A program made the position numbers and the translations under genes. Below, piece after piece: positions 1 to 9,148 of a DNA stretch of 64,000 nucleotides. The DNA comes from Chloroflexota bacterium (GTDB lineage Bacteria; Chloroflexota; Dehalococcoidia; Lucifugimonadales; UBA3495). The notes beneath the pieces were generated by a model. The model saw nothing but the letters and a program-made list of their open reading frames with translations. It did no database searches and was not told the DNA's origin. Each line of letters begins with the position of its first letter. Position 1 is the stretch's first letter. The DNA lies in the NCBI GenBank assembly GCA_028875055.1, contig JAPPGG010000044.1, forward strand, positions 62,001 to 126,000, in the 5' to 3' direction.

Positions 1-2168
1 GCCTCGAGCAGTTCCGGGTCCTGGGACAGGTGGGCCAGCACCCGCAGTTCGATCTGGGAGTAGTCCGCTGAGAACAGCACCCATTCGGGGGCGCCCTCGG
101 CGATGAAGGCGCTGCGCACCTGGCGCCCCACCTCGGTGCGGATGGGGATGTTCTGGAGGTTGGGGTCGCTGCTGGACATGCGCCCGGTGGCGGACCCGAC
201 CTGGTTGTAGCTGGTATGTATCCGGCCCGTGTCCGGGTCAATCAGTTCCGGAAGAGTGTCCACGTAGGTGGACTTGAGCTTGGATACCTGGCGGTATTCG
301 AGGATCTTGTCCACCACAGGATGGAGGCCCTTCATGTTTTCCAGGGCATTGGCGTCGGTGGAGTAGCCGGTCCTGGTGCGGCGGGTCTTGGGCAGGCCCA
401 GTTCGTTGAAGAGGAGGTCGCTCAACTGCTGGGGCGAGTTGATATTGACCGAGTGGCCGATGGTCTCGTACAGCTCCAGCTCCGCGCGCTGCATTTGCTC
501 GTTCAGGTCGCGGGACATTTCGTGGAGCATGCCCTCGTCCAGCCTTATGCCCCGTCGCTGCATCTGAACCAGCACCGGAACGAGGGGCATTTCAATGTCG
601 TGCATCAGGGCGGGCAGTTTTTCCTGATTCGCGATCAGGGGTTCCAGCCTGCCCCTCAAGCGGGCAGTCATGTCGGCGTCGGCCGCGGCATAGGGGATGG
701 CGTCCTCGATGGGCACCTGGTCGAAGGTCTTCTGGCGGGCGCCGCGACCGATGAGGTCGGTTATCGGCTGCATCTCGACGCCGAGCACATCGAGGGAAAG
801 GTTCTTGAGCCCAAGCTGGCTGCGGCTGAGGAGATGGGCGGCCACCATGGTGTCGAAGTCCACGTTGCGGACATTGATGCCGTAGTTGGCCAGGACCATC
901 ATATCGAAGGTGGCGTTGTGCGCGCTCTTGGCCAGGTCGGGGTCTTCCATGAGGGGCTTTACCCGGGCCAGCACCTCTTCCATGGGAAGCTGGCTGCCTT
1001 CCCGGTGACCGACCGGGACGTACCAGGCCCGGCCGGGCTGGGTGGCAAAGCTGATGCCAACCAGTTCCGCCTGCATCTGGTTCAGGCTGGTGGTCTCGGT
1101 GTCGAAGGAGAAACCGCCGGCCTCCCGAAGTTCCGAGAGCATCTGCTCAAGCTGGACCGCGCTTTGGACGGCAATGTAGTCCACAGCCTCCTGCGCGGTT
1201 TCAGGAGTAGATTCCACCGGGACGTCTCCCGCCTGGGGGTCCCAAGTTGGGGTGGGCAGGCGGGGAATGACACTGTGAAATTCCAGCTCGGTCAGGAAGG
1301 AGACAACCCGCCCCCGGTCGTAGGCGCCGGACCTGGCCTCGTCGAGGGAAAGCTCAACGGGGGCTTCCCGGGAGATGGTGGTGAGCTCGCGGTTCTTGAA
1401 GGCCCGTTCCCGGTTCTCGGACAGGGACTGCTTAACGCTGGGCGGCTTGACCTCGTCAAGGTGCTCGTAGATGCCCTCCAGGGAGTGGAAATCGCTGAGG
1501 AGGGCGATGGCCCGTTTCTCGCCCACACGGGGAACCCCGGGGATGTTGTCCGAGGTATCGCCCAGGAGGGACTTGAAGTCGGGCTGCTGGGCGGCGGTCA
1601 GCCCGCCGTACCGGTCGGCCAGTTCCGCTTCGTCGTAAACCTTCCGGTCCTGGATGCTGTAGGAGAGGTCCACCCGCACGCGGGGGGAGATCAACTGGAA
1701 AGTATCCCGGTCGCCGGTCAGGATGACGGTATCCAGTCCCTGCTCTTCGGCCTGGCGGCAGAGGGTGCCGATAAGGTCGTCGGCCTCAAAACCCGCCAGT
1801 TCGAAAATGGGGACACCAAATGCCTGCATCAGTTCCTTGACCCGGCCGAACTGGGGCCGCAGTTCAGGCGGTGTGGGCTCGCGCTGCGCCTTGTAGTCGG
1901 GGAACATCTCGTGGCGGAAAGTAGGGGCCGAGGTGTCGAAAGCAATGGCGACGTGGGTGGGCTTCCAGTCCTGCAGGGCCCGCAGAAACACGTTGGTGAA
2001 ACCGTACACGCCGGTAACATCCTCGCCGGTGGAGGAAACGGTCAGGTGCCGCTGGGTGGAAATCGCCCGAAAGGAGCGGTGCACCATGGCGTGCCCGTCC
2101 ATGATCATCAATAGGGGTTGGGCGGAGGCGGACTCGAAGAGGGGCATTGCCGCAGTTTCCTGGGCCAT
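1..2168 (-). CDS. polA: DNA polymerase I (3' end cut off by window edge)
   Basis: The minus-strand frame is open from an ATG at 2168 to the window edge (722 codons visible) and is missing from the ORF track because it is incomplete. The N-terminal third is a 5' nuclease/FEN domain beginning LLMIDGHAMVHRSF-like, with the GDTSDNIPGVPRVGEK helix-hairpin-helix segment. It is followed by a DEDD-type 3'-5' exonuclease domain with an intact FDTETTSL motif, so proofreading is probably active. The polymerase domain begins before the cut and shows GRMSSSDPNLQNIP and motif A DYSQIELR close to the edge. The role is Okazaki-fragment maturation and repair synthesis. The rest of the fingers and motif C lie outside the window. 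An internal Met seven codons in is an alternative start. Confidence 0.96.
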   Translation of the reverse strand, partial: MAQETAAMPLFESASAQPLLMIMDGHAMVHRSFRAISTQRHLTVSSTGEDVTGVYGFTNVFLRALQDWKPTHVAIAFDTSAPTFRHEMFPDYKAQREPTPPELRPQFGRVKELMQAFGVPIFELAGFEADDLIGTLCRQAEEQGLDTVILTGDRDTFQLISPRVRVDLSYSIQDRKVYDEAELADRYGGLTAAQQPDFKSLLGDTSDNIPGVPRVGEKRAIALLSDFHSLEGIYEHLDEVKPPSVKQSLSENRERAFKNRELTTISREAPVELSLDEARSGAYDRGRVVSFLTELEFHSVIPRLPTPTWDPQAGDVPVESTPETAQEAVDYIAVQSAVQLEQMLSELREAGGFSFDTETTSLNQMQAELVGISFATQPGRAWYVPVGHREGSQLPMEEVLARVKPLMEDPDLAKSAHNATFDMMVLANYGINVRNVDFDTMVAAHLLSRSQLGLKNLSLDVLGVEMQPITDLIGRGARQKTFDQVPIEDAIPYAAADADMTARLRGRLEPLIANQEKLPALMHDIEMPLVPVLVQMQRRGIRLDEGMLHEMSRDLNEQMQRAELELYETIGHSVNINSPQQLSDLLFNELGLPKTRRTRTGYSTDANALENMKGLHPVVDKILEYRQVSKLKSTYVDTLPELIDPDTGRIHTSYNQVGSATGRMSSSDPNLQNIPIRTEVGRQVRSAFIAEGAPEWVLFSADYSQIELRVLAHLSQDPELLE

Positions 2169-2647
2169 AACAGGCACCTCGTTATAAGCAATCAGGTGGC
2201 CGACGGCAGTCGACCCCCCGGGGCATTCCGATGGGCGGGAGGAATTTCCTGCATTATACAACAGGCCGGTTACCCGCAATCGCGCTCAGTGCGCCACCTT
2301 GGGACGGGCAGTTGAGGTACCGGGAAAAGGGTGGGGGAGAACGACTTGCCTTTCCCCAGCGGCATGGCAGGGTAAACTGCGTGGAAGAGTCTGGAATCCA
2401 ACATACCAGCGTGCTATCGGACCCGAAACCGGGCTGAGGACCAGGTTTTCAGGCCCTTCGGCAGGCTCAGGACGACATGACCATTGTTTCTCAGGGCGGC
2501 ATGACCACTGTTTAAGGTATCAGCCCCCGGTCAAGGCCCGATTGCCCTGAGTGGGGGTGGGCCCCGTGGTTCTTGTTAGAGGTCAACGTGCTACAATGTC
2601 CTGCAAATCGGCAAGGGGCCCGGTGGGCCCTGAGATGGAAGACGAGC
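2169..2647. other. Intergenic region between divergent polA and the FmdB genes
   Basis: About 480 bp with no credible gene. The listed plus-strand ORFs here are low-complexity readings without family features. It must hold the promoters of polA (leftward) and the zinc-ribbon operon (rightward), but I see no convincing -35/-10 pair. A short imperfect direct repeat lies at 2468-2513. Confidence 0.5.
2468..2513. repeat. Short imperfect direct repeat
   Basis: Two 22-bp copies (cores CATGACCATTGTTT and CATGACCACTGTTT) lie 24 bp apart with three mismatches. They are preceded by CCCTTCGGCAGGCTCAGGAC, a string resembling dispersed intergenic repeats common in environmental genomes. It may be the edge of such a repeat family; function unknown. 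Confidence 0.4.
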
Positions 2648-3028
2648 ATGCCCATTTACGAATATCGGTGCGAAGACTGCCAGCACCTGAACTCGGTGCT
2701 GGTATATAGCTGGTCTCAGGACAAGGAGCGGACCTGCGCCCGATGCAACGGCGCGAATCTGAACCGCCTGATATCGCAGTTCACCATGAGGCGCTCGTGG
2801 GGAGATAGCCTTAACTGGGCCCCCAGCGGCGAGACCATGCGGGACCTGAATGAAGACGATCCTCGGAGCGTCGACCAATACATGGGGCGAATCAAGCAGG
2901 AAATGGGAGGGCAGGTTACTTCCGACTTTGAAGAGATGCGTCGGGAGATAAAGGAGGGCCCACGGAATTTTGATGCCCCGGGCGGGCACGGGCACAGCCA
3001 TGGGGATGGCCACGGGCACAGCCACTAG
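2648..3028 (+). CDS. FmdB-type zinc ribbon protein with His-rich tail
   Basis: 126 aa from the ATG of MPIYEYRCEDC; the ORF-track start 25 codons upstream is not supported by homology. The FmdB/CxxC_CxxC zinc ribbon occupies residues 1-45, with CEDC and CARC as the two metal knuckles. The remainder is charged and ends in a Gly/His-rich tail (GHGHSHGDGHGHSH) that could bind Zn or Ni. Family members are small regulatory or accessory proteins of unclear role. It is first of two tandem paralogues (next one 33 bp away) in an apparent operon running into thiE. Confidence 0.85.
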   Translation: MPIYEYRCEDCQHLNSVLVYSWSQDKERTCARCNGANLNRLISQFTMRRSWGDSLNWAPSGETMRDLNEDDPRSVDQYMGRIKQEMGGQVTSDFEEMRREIKEGPRNFDAPGGHGHSHGDGHGHSH

Positions 3029-3061
3029 TAGAGCAGTCCGGCGCAGGAGGTACCGGAACCA

Positions 3062-3403
3062 ATGCCCATTTACGAATACCGCTGCGGAGACTGCAAACAA
3101 CTTTCATCCGTCTTTGTCCGCTCCATCGGAGCGGAAATTGACCCGGTATGTTCGTACTGCCAGGGGCGGGACATGCAGAGGCGTATGTCCTCGTTTGCGA
3201 TGGGAAAAACGACGCAGGGGGTCCACGAACAGTTTCCCGCCCTGGGAGGTGGTTCCGCCCTGGACTACTACAGCGACCCCCGCAACATTGGTCGAAACGT
3301 GGAAGAGAGTTTCCAGCGCCACGGAATGGAAATGCCCGACTCGGTCAGGGAGAACATTGCCGCGGCGCGGGAGGGCTCCCTCCCGAAGGACCTGGATATA
3401 TGA
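3062..3403 (+). CDS. FmdB-type zinc ribbon protein
   Basis: 113 aa, start ATG of MPIYEYRCGDC behind a GGAGGT-like ribosome-binding site. The N-terminal zinc ribbon has CGDC and CSYC knuckles. The C-terminal half is acidic and polar and lacks the His-rich tail of the upstream paralogue. The two proteins share the MPIYEYRC start, so they probably arose by tandem duplication. The stop codon overlaps the candidate start of thiE (ATGA), consistent with co-translation. Function is not known beyond probable zinc binding. Confidence 0.85.
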   Translation: MPIYEYRCGDCKQLSSVFVRSIGAEIDPVCSYCQGRDMQRRMSSFAMGKTTQGVHEQFPALGGGSALDYYSDPRNIGRNVEESFQRHGMEMPDSVRENIAAAREGSLPKDLDI

Positions 3404-4374
3404 CAACACCAATCAGCGTGCCGGACCTGCTTTTCAACACTTTCCTGGGCGGTATTCTTAATCTGACCTACTCTGAATCGCCGCTGGAGGGCGACGGTCA
3501 ATGCGTGTCAAGATTGAAGGAAATTGTGATGGAGCTGCCAGGGAAGATTGAAATTTTTGACTCTCCATTGAGTCTTGGGGCAGCGCTTTCCCTGGCCGAT
3601 TCGACGTTGGTTTCCCTGGAGACCATTACTGCGCTGGGGGGCAGCGACCTGATACCTGCAGAGTCCGCTGCGGAGCTTTCGAGTTTGCTGGCTGAATTGT
3701 CGGCCCAACTGGGCGCCGCGCTGCGGCAGCAAAAGGCGGACAGTGTAAGGGGCCTGTACGTCATCATTGACCCTGAGGTGACGGGAGGACGGGAACCGCT
3801 GGAGATTGCCCAGGCTGCCGTTCGAGGCGGAGCCAGGATGTTGCAATTGCGGGACAAACTGCGGGACAAGGGCGAAATCCTTCCATTAGCACAGGACTTG
3901 CAGGCCCTGTGCGAGGCCAGCGACGTGCTGCTGATAGTCAACGATCACGTGGACCTGGCTGCGGCAGTGGGTTCAGGCGGGGTGCACGTGGGGCAGACCG
4001 ACCTGCCAGTGGCCCAGGCGCGGCAGGTGCTGGGGCCGGAACAGGTGCTGGGCCGCTCCAACCGGGAGATTCACCTGCTGGTGGAGTCGCAGGAAATGGG
4101 GGCCGACCACGTGGCGTTTGGCGCAATTTACCAGACCACGACCAAGTCCGGCGGTCGCGGGCCCCAGGGTCCGGAGAGACTAAAGGAGGCGAGGGAGGTT
4201 ACCCACGTGCCGCTGGTAGCCATCGGGGGAATAAATGCGGCTAACGTGGGACCGGTCATCGAATACGGCGCTGACGCAGTGTGCGTAACCGCCGCGGTGG
4301 GACTGGCCCCGGAACCGGAAGCGGCGGCAGCCGAAATGGTTGAGGCCATAAGGCAGGCGGGAGGGAAAGTATAG
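3400..4374 (+). CDS. thiE: Thiamine-phosphate synthase with N-terminal extension
   Basis: The C-terminal ~205 residues are a complete ThiE TIM barrel joining HMP-pyrophosphate and thiazole phosphate in thiamine synthesis. Visible motifs are MLQLRDK, VNDHVDLA, GGVHVGQTDLP, the TTTKSGG substrate loop and VAIGGI. Before the barrel lies a ~110-residue Leu/Ala/Ser-rich segment that I do not recognise; it lacks the features I would expect of the ThiD2 domain seen in some ThiE proteins. The start at 3400 overlaps the previous stop (ATGA) with GAAGGA nine bases upstream. An ATG at 3529 with AAGGA upstream is a good alternative, giving 281 aa. The next gene starts on the last base of the thiE stop codon. 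Confidence 0.9.
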   Translation: MTTPISVPDLLFNTFLGGILNLTYSESPLEGDGQCVSRLKEIVMELPGKIEIFDSPLSLGAALSLADSTLVSLETITALGGSDLIPAESAAELSSLLAELSAQLGAALRQQKADSVRGLYVIIDPEVTGGREPLEIAQAAVRGGARMLQLRDKLRDKGEILPLAQDLQALCEASDVLLIVNDHVDLAAAVGSGGVHVGQTDLPVAQARQVLGPEQVLGRSNREIHLLVESQEMGADHVAFGAIYQTTTKSGGRGPQGPERLKEAREVTHVPLVAIGGINAANVGPVIEYGADAVCVTAAVGLAPEPEAAAAEMVEAIRQAGGKV

Positions 4375-5015
4375 TGCCCTCTGATTACAGCGACGACCTT
4401 TCCCGCATTGCCGCGGGGGCTGTAGAATCCCTGACCCGGCGGCACCAGGCCCGGGAACAGGCCTTGGCAGTATCCCGCGAGGTCATCCGGTTCTCGGCTA
4501 ACGCTATTCGCGCCGTTCACCGGGGCGACTTTGACGACGCCCGGCAACTGATTGACCGGGCCGGTCAGCGCCTGCAGGAGACCCGTCACATACGGGATGA
4601 AAACCCGGAGATCTACTATGCCGGCTTCCTTTCCGACGCAAGAAAGGAATTCACCGAGGCAAGCATCACCCTGGCCGTAATTTCACGGTCGGACATTCCT
4701 GACCCGGACGCAATCGACGTGGACGCTCCGTCTTACCTGAACGGCATGGCGGAAGTCATCGGGGAACTCCGGCGCTACATCCTTGACGCCCTGAGGCGAG
4801 ACTCCTCGGACCATTGCGAGGAGTTCATGGATGTGATGGACGAGATCTATGGCATCCTGGTTACCATCGACTTTCCGGAAGGGGTGACCGGGGGGCTGCG
4901 CAGGAGCACTGACGCCATGAGGGGAGTGCTGGAGCGGACCAGGGGAGACCTGACCATTTCCCTGCAGCAACGTCGCCTGGAGCGGCGGCTGGCTGACATG
5001 GAAAAGCAGTCATAG
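4374..5015 (+). CDS. Translin family protein
   Basis: 213 aa, all-helical, starting with GTG at 4374 that shares one base with the thiE TAG. The hallmarks are RDENPEIYYAGFLSDARKEF-like text in the first half and FPEGVTGGLRRSTDAMRGVL followed by ERTRGDL near the end, typical of the prokaryotic translin/haloacid-related family. Eukaryotic translin binds single-stranded nucleic acid and forms an RNase complex with TRAX; the bacterial role is not established. Tight coupling to thiE suggests co-expression but not necessarily a thiamine function. Confidence 0.85.
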   Translation: MPSDYSDDLSRIAAGAVESLTRRHQAREQALAVSREVIRFSANAIRAVHRGDFDDARQLIDRAGQRLQETRHIRDENPEIYYAGFLSDARKEFTEASITLAVISRSDIPDPDAIDVDAPSYLNGMAEVIGELRRYILDALRRDSSDHCEEFMDVMDEIYGILVTIDFPEGVTGGLRRSTDAMRGVLERTRGDLTISLQQRRLERRLADMEKQS

Positions 5016-5090
5016 GAGAAACGGCCTGCCGGATTTCCCGCCGAACCATGCCTTCAGACCGGCGGCGCAGGCAACAAGGAGCATGTGGCC

Positions 5091-5912
5091 TTGCCAGAAG
5101 CACGAATCTCATTTCTGGGCACCGGGGCGGGGAATTGCATCCACCGGGCCCACACCGCAATAGTACTGGACTGCCCGGACGGGACCCGGCTGCTGCTGGA
5201 TGCCGGGTCGGGAAATTCAGTCCTTCGCAATGGCGCAATGCTGGGATTTTACGCGGAGGACTTTGAACACGTCCTGTTGTCCCACCGCCACGGCGACCAC
5301 ATGGGCGGCCTGCCCCACATACAGGGCCGGCGGACGCAAATAGCCCCCGACGCGGACCCGCTGGTGGTACACAGCCTGGAGGAGTCGCTGGTTGGGCTGC
5401 AGAGCCTCTTCAGGGCCGTCAGCATTACCCACCGGGTGGACCAGGACAGCGTTACCACCACTGAAGGGAACCGGGTGGTTGCCTGGGACCCGGTGGAAGT
5501 AGGGCAGTGGATTACGCTGGGCGGGGATACCCGCGCCTCCTGCTTTCCGGTTGATCATATAGGCGGGGCCGCCGGCTGGAGGGTGGAGACAGGCGGGTTG
5601 ACCATTGTGTTCTCCGGAGATACGAGATACAGCGAGAGCCTGGTCGAGGCTTCGCAGGGCGCCGATGTGCTGATCCACGAAGCCCTGGGCACCGACGACG
5701 ACCGGGAGGGGGCCGCTCGCAGGGGCCACTGCACCGCCGCCGAGGCCGCGCGGGCCGCCGCCCGGTGCGGAGCGGGACAGCTCATCATCACCCACATAGA
5801 CACTCCTTTTCACCTCAACACCGAGGTATTGGCAGCCGAGGCCCGTACCTGTTATGACGGACCTGTATCGGTAGCCGATGACCTTTGCATAACTACTGTC
5901 AGCAGCCACTAG
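5091..5912 (+). CDS. MBL-fold metallo-hydrolase (ribonuclease Z-like)
   Basis: About 273 aa with a metallo-beta-lactamase fold. The N-terminus FLGTGAGN is RNase Z-like, the metal motif SHRHGDHMGG supplies HxHxDH, and FPVDHIGGAAG, FSGDTRYSESL and ITHID supply further metal ligands. The long exosite arm of true tRNase Z is not evident, so tRNA 3' processing is possible but unproven; a phosphodiesterase role is an alternative. A TTG at 5091 lies nine bases after AAGGAG and is preferred over the ORF-track GTG at 5085, where the spacing is only three bases. Confidence 0.85.
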   Translation: MPEARISFLGTGAGNCIHRAHTAIVLDCPDGTRLLLDAGSGNSVLRNGAMLGFYAEDFEHVLLSHRHGDHMGGLPHIQGRRTQIAPDADPLVVHSLEESLVGLQSLFRAVSITHRVDQDSVTTTEGNRVVAWDPVEVGQWITLGGDTRASCFPVDHIGGAAGWRVETGGLTIVFSGDTRYSESLVEASQGADVLIHEALGTDDDREGAARRGHCTAAEAARAAARCGAGQLIITHIDTPFHLNTEVLAAEARTCYDGPVSVADDLCITTVSSH

Positions 5913-5992
5913 CGCATCCGGGAAAGACAGCCCTATAGTTTTCGCAGCTTACAAGCCAGGCCCGGCCCAAAGCCGGCGCCGGAGGAGTTGCG

Positions 5993-7513
5993 ATGCTTGC
6001 CAAGAGTCAGACCTGCGCCGTTGTTGGACTGGACGGGTTCATAGTCCAGGTAGAGGTGGACATATCCAACGGGCTGCCCGCTTTTAACATAGTGGGACTG
6101 CCGGACACCGCGGTGCAGGAAGCCCGGGAGCGGGTGAGGGCCGCGCTGCGGAACAGCGGCTGCGAGTTTCCCATGCGGCGCATTACGGTCAACCTGGCGC
6201 CGGCGGACCTCAAGAAGGCGGGGCCGGCGTATGACCTGCCCATCGCCGCGGGAATACTGCTCAGCTCGGGACAGATTGATCTGCCCTCTGAACCTTCCAT
6301 GTTCCTGGGAGAACTCTCCCTAGACGGTAGTCTGAGGCATACCAACGGCGTTCTGCCCATGGTCTCGGTGGCCCGGGAGCAGGGTTTCAGCGCAGTTTAT
6401 GTTCCGACCAAGGATGCTGCGGAAGCGGCGCTGGTGGAGGGGATTCGGGTCTATCCGGTTCCCACACTGGCTGCCCTGGTGCGGCACCTGCTGGGCGAGA
6501 CGCCAATTGATCCGATACCCTTCAGCGGGATGCCGCAGGGCTCCGGCGCGGGATCCAGTGGATGCAATCTTGCCCACATCAAGGGTCAGGAACATGCCAA
6601 GAGGGCACTGGAGGTGGCGGCTGCGGGTTTCCATAATATTCTCTTCAATGGACCACCGGGCAGCGGCAAGACCATGCTGGCCAGGTCCCTGCCCTCAATT
6701 CTTCCCCAAATGACCGCAGAGGAAGCCCTGGACGCTACCAAGATCTACAGCATCAGCGGCGCTCTGCCGTCGGACTGCCCGCTGATTGCGGAGCGGCCCT
6801 TCCGTGCGCCTCATTACAGTATTTCCAATGCCGGGCTGGTGGGAGGCGGGCGCAGCCTGAGACCCGGCGAAATCACGCTCAGCCACCGGGGGGTGCTGTT
6901 TCTGGACGAACTGCCGGAATTTGACCGTACCGCGCTGGAGTCCTTGCGCCAGCCCCTGGAGGATAAAGTAGTCACCATCAGTCGAGTCTCAGGGTCGGTG
7001 ACCTACCCCGCCAGCTTCATGCTGGTTGCGGCGCAAAACCCATGCCCGTGCGGCTATTACTCGCACCCCCGCAAGGAATGCACCTGCAGCAGTTCGGTGG
7101 TAACCCGTTACCAGAAGCGAATCAGCGGCCCGTTGATGGACCGGATTGATATTTTTGTTGAAGTACCGCCGGTGGAGTATGAGAAGCTGGTGGAGGAGGA
7201 AATGGCAGAGGACTCGGAAGAAGTGAGGAGGCGGGTGGAGAAGGCCCGGGAGGTTCAGGCGGGCCGATTCGAGCAGGGAACCGTGCATTTCAACTCAGAA
7301 ATGGGAGCAGCCGAGGTGTGGAAGATCTGCAACCTGGACAATGCCGCCCGAAGCCTGCTGCAGACTGCGACCAACCAGTTGAACCTGTCGGCCAGGGCGT
7401 TCCACCGTATAGTGAAGGTGTCCCGCACAATTGCCGACCTGGACGAGTCGGAAACGATCGGGGTGAGCCACCTGGCCGAGGCGCTGCAATACCGTTCACG
7501 GGGGCTGAACTGA
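5993..7513 (+). CDS. comM: YifB/ComM-type Mg-chelatase-like AAA+ ATPase
   Basis: 506 aa, start ATG five bases after GGAGGAG. The N-terminal ~190 residues form the ChlI/Lon-protease-like domain (GLPDTAVQEARERVRAAL). The AAA+ core has Walker A FNGPPGSGKTMLARSLPSIL and the FLDELPEF Walker B. A Zn-type cluster NPCPCGYY...CTCS sits in the sensor region, and there is a C-terminal Mg-chelatase subunit domain. In naturally transformable bacteria ComM is a hexameric helicase promoting branch migration during integration of donor DNA. The gene stands alone, convergent with aroA. Confidence 0.93.
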   Translation: MLAKSQTCAVVGLDGFIVQVEVDISNGLPAFNIVGLPDTAVQEARERVRAALRNSGCEFPMRRITVNLAPADLKKAGPAYDLPIAAGILLSSGQIDLPSEPSMFLGELSLDGSLRHTNGVLPMVSVAREQGFSAVYVPTKDAAEAALVEGIRVYPVPTLAALVRHLLGETPIDPIPFSGMPQGSGAGSSGCNLAHIKGQEHAKRALEVAAAGFHNILFNGPPGSGKTMLARSLPSILPQMTAEEALDATKIYSISGALPSDCPLIAERPFRAPHYSISNAGLVGGGRSLRPGEITLSHRGVLFLDELPEFDRTALESLRQPLEDKVVTISRVSGSVTYPASFMLVAAQNPCPCGYYSHPRKECTCSSSVVTRYQKRISGPLMDRIDIFVEVPPVEYEKLVEEEMAEDSEEVRRRVEKAREVQAGRFEQGTVHFNSEMGAAEVWKICNLDNAARSLLQTATNQLNLSARAFHRIVKVSRTIADLDESETIGVSHLAEALQYRSRGLN

Positions 7514-7593
7514 GCGGCCGAGTCTTTTGATCTCAGCTCAACAGAACAGGCGGAATGGTCGGAAGCGGCGCATGGCCACTCCCGCCGGACCAG

Positions 7594-7623
7594 AGGCGGG
7601 AATTACCCCCGGGGTTCCCGCCT
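7594..7623. terminator. Bidirectional terminator hairpin between yifB and aroA
   Basis: AGGCGGGAA and TTCCCGCCT form a perfect 9-bp stem, with an inner CCCC/GGGG pairing. It lies between two convergent genes. There is no strong T-tract on either side, so it may be partial or Rho-assisted. Confidence 0.5.
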
Positions 7624-7685
7624 GAGGGAGGGCAACGGTTGAATCCCATTCCGTCAGCACAGTTCAATGCCATCCAGCGGACCTA

Positions 7686-8966
7686 TTACTGGGGGAGAAT
7701 GGCCTTGAAATTGTCGAAGTACTCCGGGAAGGTCTTGGAGACACACCCGGGGTCGAGGATGGTGATTTCGGCGGTACCCAGGGATGCCAGGGAGAAGCTC
7801 ATGGCCATGCGGTGGTCATTGTAGGTGGAGATTTCGGCCGGCTGTATCTGGCGGGGAGGGTCAATTTCCAGGAAATCGGGACCCTCGACCACCTGGGCGC
7901 CCACCTTGCGGAGTTCCGTGGCCATGGCCGAGAGCCGGTCGGTCTCCTTTACGCGCCAGTTTCCGATGTTGCGGATGATGGTCTTGCCTTCAGCAAACAG
8001 CGCGGTAACGGCGACGGTCATGGCGGCGTCGGGAATGTGGTTAAGGTCCAGGTCCAGGCCCTTGAGGCTGCCCCGGGAGACTTCAATGAAGTCAGCGCCC
8101 CGCCGCACCACCGCGCCCATCCGTTCGAGAATCCCGGCGTGCTGAACGTCGCCCTGGATGCTGTCGGCGCCCACGCCATTGACGCGCACAGTGCCGCCGA
8201 GGATTGCCGCCGCCGAAAGAAAGTAACTGGCGGAAGACGCGTCGCCCTCTACGAGGGCAGTGCCGGGGGACCGGTAAGCCTGCCCACCGGGAACATGGAA
8301 GGCGCGGTAGTTGTCGTTGTCCACCGATACGCCGAAGCGACGCATGACGTCGATGGTCATGTCGATGTAGGGTCTGGATACGAGGTCCCCAATGATTTCG
8401 ATCTGCAGCGCCTCCTGAGCGAGGGGGGAGGCCAGCAGGAGAGCGGTGAGGTACTGGCTGGATACATTTCCGCGAATGGATACGCTGCCTCCGAGAAGTC
8501 CGCTGGCGCGGATTCTAAGGGGAGGGTAGCCCTCCTGTCCTTCGTAGGAAATGTCGGCCCCGAGCTGGCGCAGGGCATCGACCAGGTGGGCGATGGGACG
8601 TTCCAGCATACGTGGTTCGCCCGTAAGAGTGAATTCGCCCTCGCCCAGGCAGAGGGCGGCGCACAGGGGACGAATGGCGGTGCCGGCATTGCCCAGGAAC
8701 AGATCGGCGCGACTTGCCGAGAAGGGTCCGCCCGGGCTTTTCACCAGGCACCTGGCGCCCTCGTCGAAAAATGAGAGGCCAATGCCCAGGGTTTCCAGGG
8801 CGGTGGTCATGTGCTGGGTGTCGTCGCTTTCCAGGAGGTTGCGGACCTCGGTGGTTCCGCTGGCCAGAGAAGAAAGCAGAAGCAAGCGGTTAGACAGGCT
8901 CTTGGAACCGGGAAGCTGGATGACGCCATCTACTCTGCCGGGGGGCTTCAAGGTCAGGGATTCCAT
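7686..8966 (-). CDS. aroA: 3-phosphoshikimate 1-carboxyvinyltransferase (EPSP synthase)
   Basis: About 426 aa. Transfers the enolpyruvyl group of PEP to shikimate-3-phosphate, the sixth step of the shikimate pathway. Visible signatures are [20 protein letters not shown] (substrate-binding Lys/Ser), [12 protein letters not shown], the catalytic-Asp segment [30 protein letters not shown] and [18 protein letters not shown]. The length is normal for the family. The ATG at 8966 has GAGG at good spacing; the ORF-track GTG two codons upstream overlaps that site. No other aromatic-pathway gene is adjacent. Confidence 0.96.
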   Translation of the reverse strand: MESLTLKPPGRVDGVIQLPGSKSLSNRLLLLSSLASGTTEVRNLLESDDTQHMTTALETLGIGLSFFDEGARCLVKSPGGPFSASRADLFLGNAGTAIRPLCAALCLGEGEFTLTGEPRMLERPIAHLVDALRQLGADISYEGQEGYPPLRIRASGLLGGSVSIRGNVSSQYLTALLLASPLAQEALQIEIIGDLVSRPYIDMTIDVMRRFGVSVDNDNYRAFHVPGGQAYRSPGTALVEGDASSASYFLSAAAILGGTVRVNGVGADSIQGDVQHAGILERMGAVVRRGADFIEVSRGSLKGLDLDLNHIPDAAMTVAVTALFAEGKTIIRNIGNWRVKETDRLSAMATELRKVGAQVVEGPDFLEIDPPRQIQPAEISTYNDHRMAMSFSLASLGTAEITILDPGCVSKTFPEYFDNFKAILPQ

Positions 8967-9148
8967 TGGCACCTCGCAGGGGTTTGAGCCCAGAATACCG
9001 ATTGTTTCAAGGGTTGGAGGAAAGGGTATTCAGCTACGGCGAATTTTGACATCGCACGGGTAACAATGTAGCATATCAGTCGCCGGCCTCATTGAAATCT
9101 GGCCGTAAGAAACCAACCAATCACCGAGAAACACAAGAGGGACAATCC

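Noticed and set aside
216-2114. 632-aa plus-strand ORF
   Set aside because: It is the antisense shadow of polA, which reads cleanly on the minus strand with family motifs.
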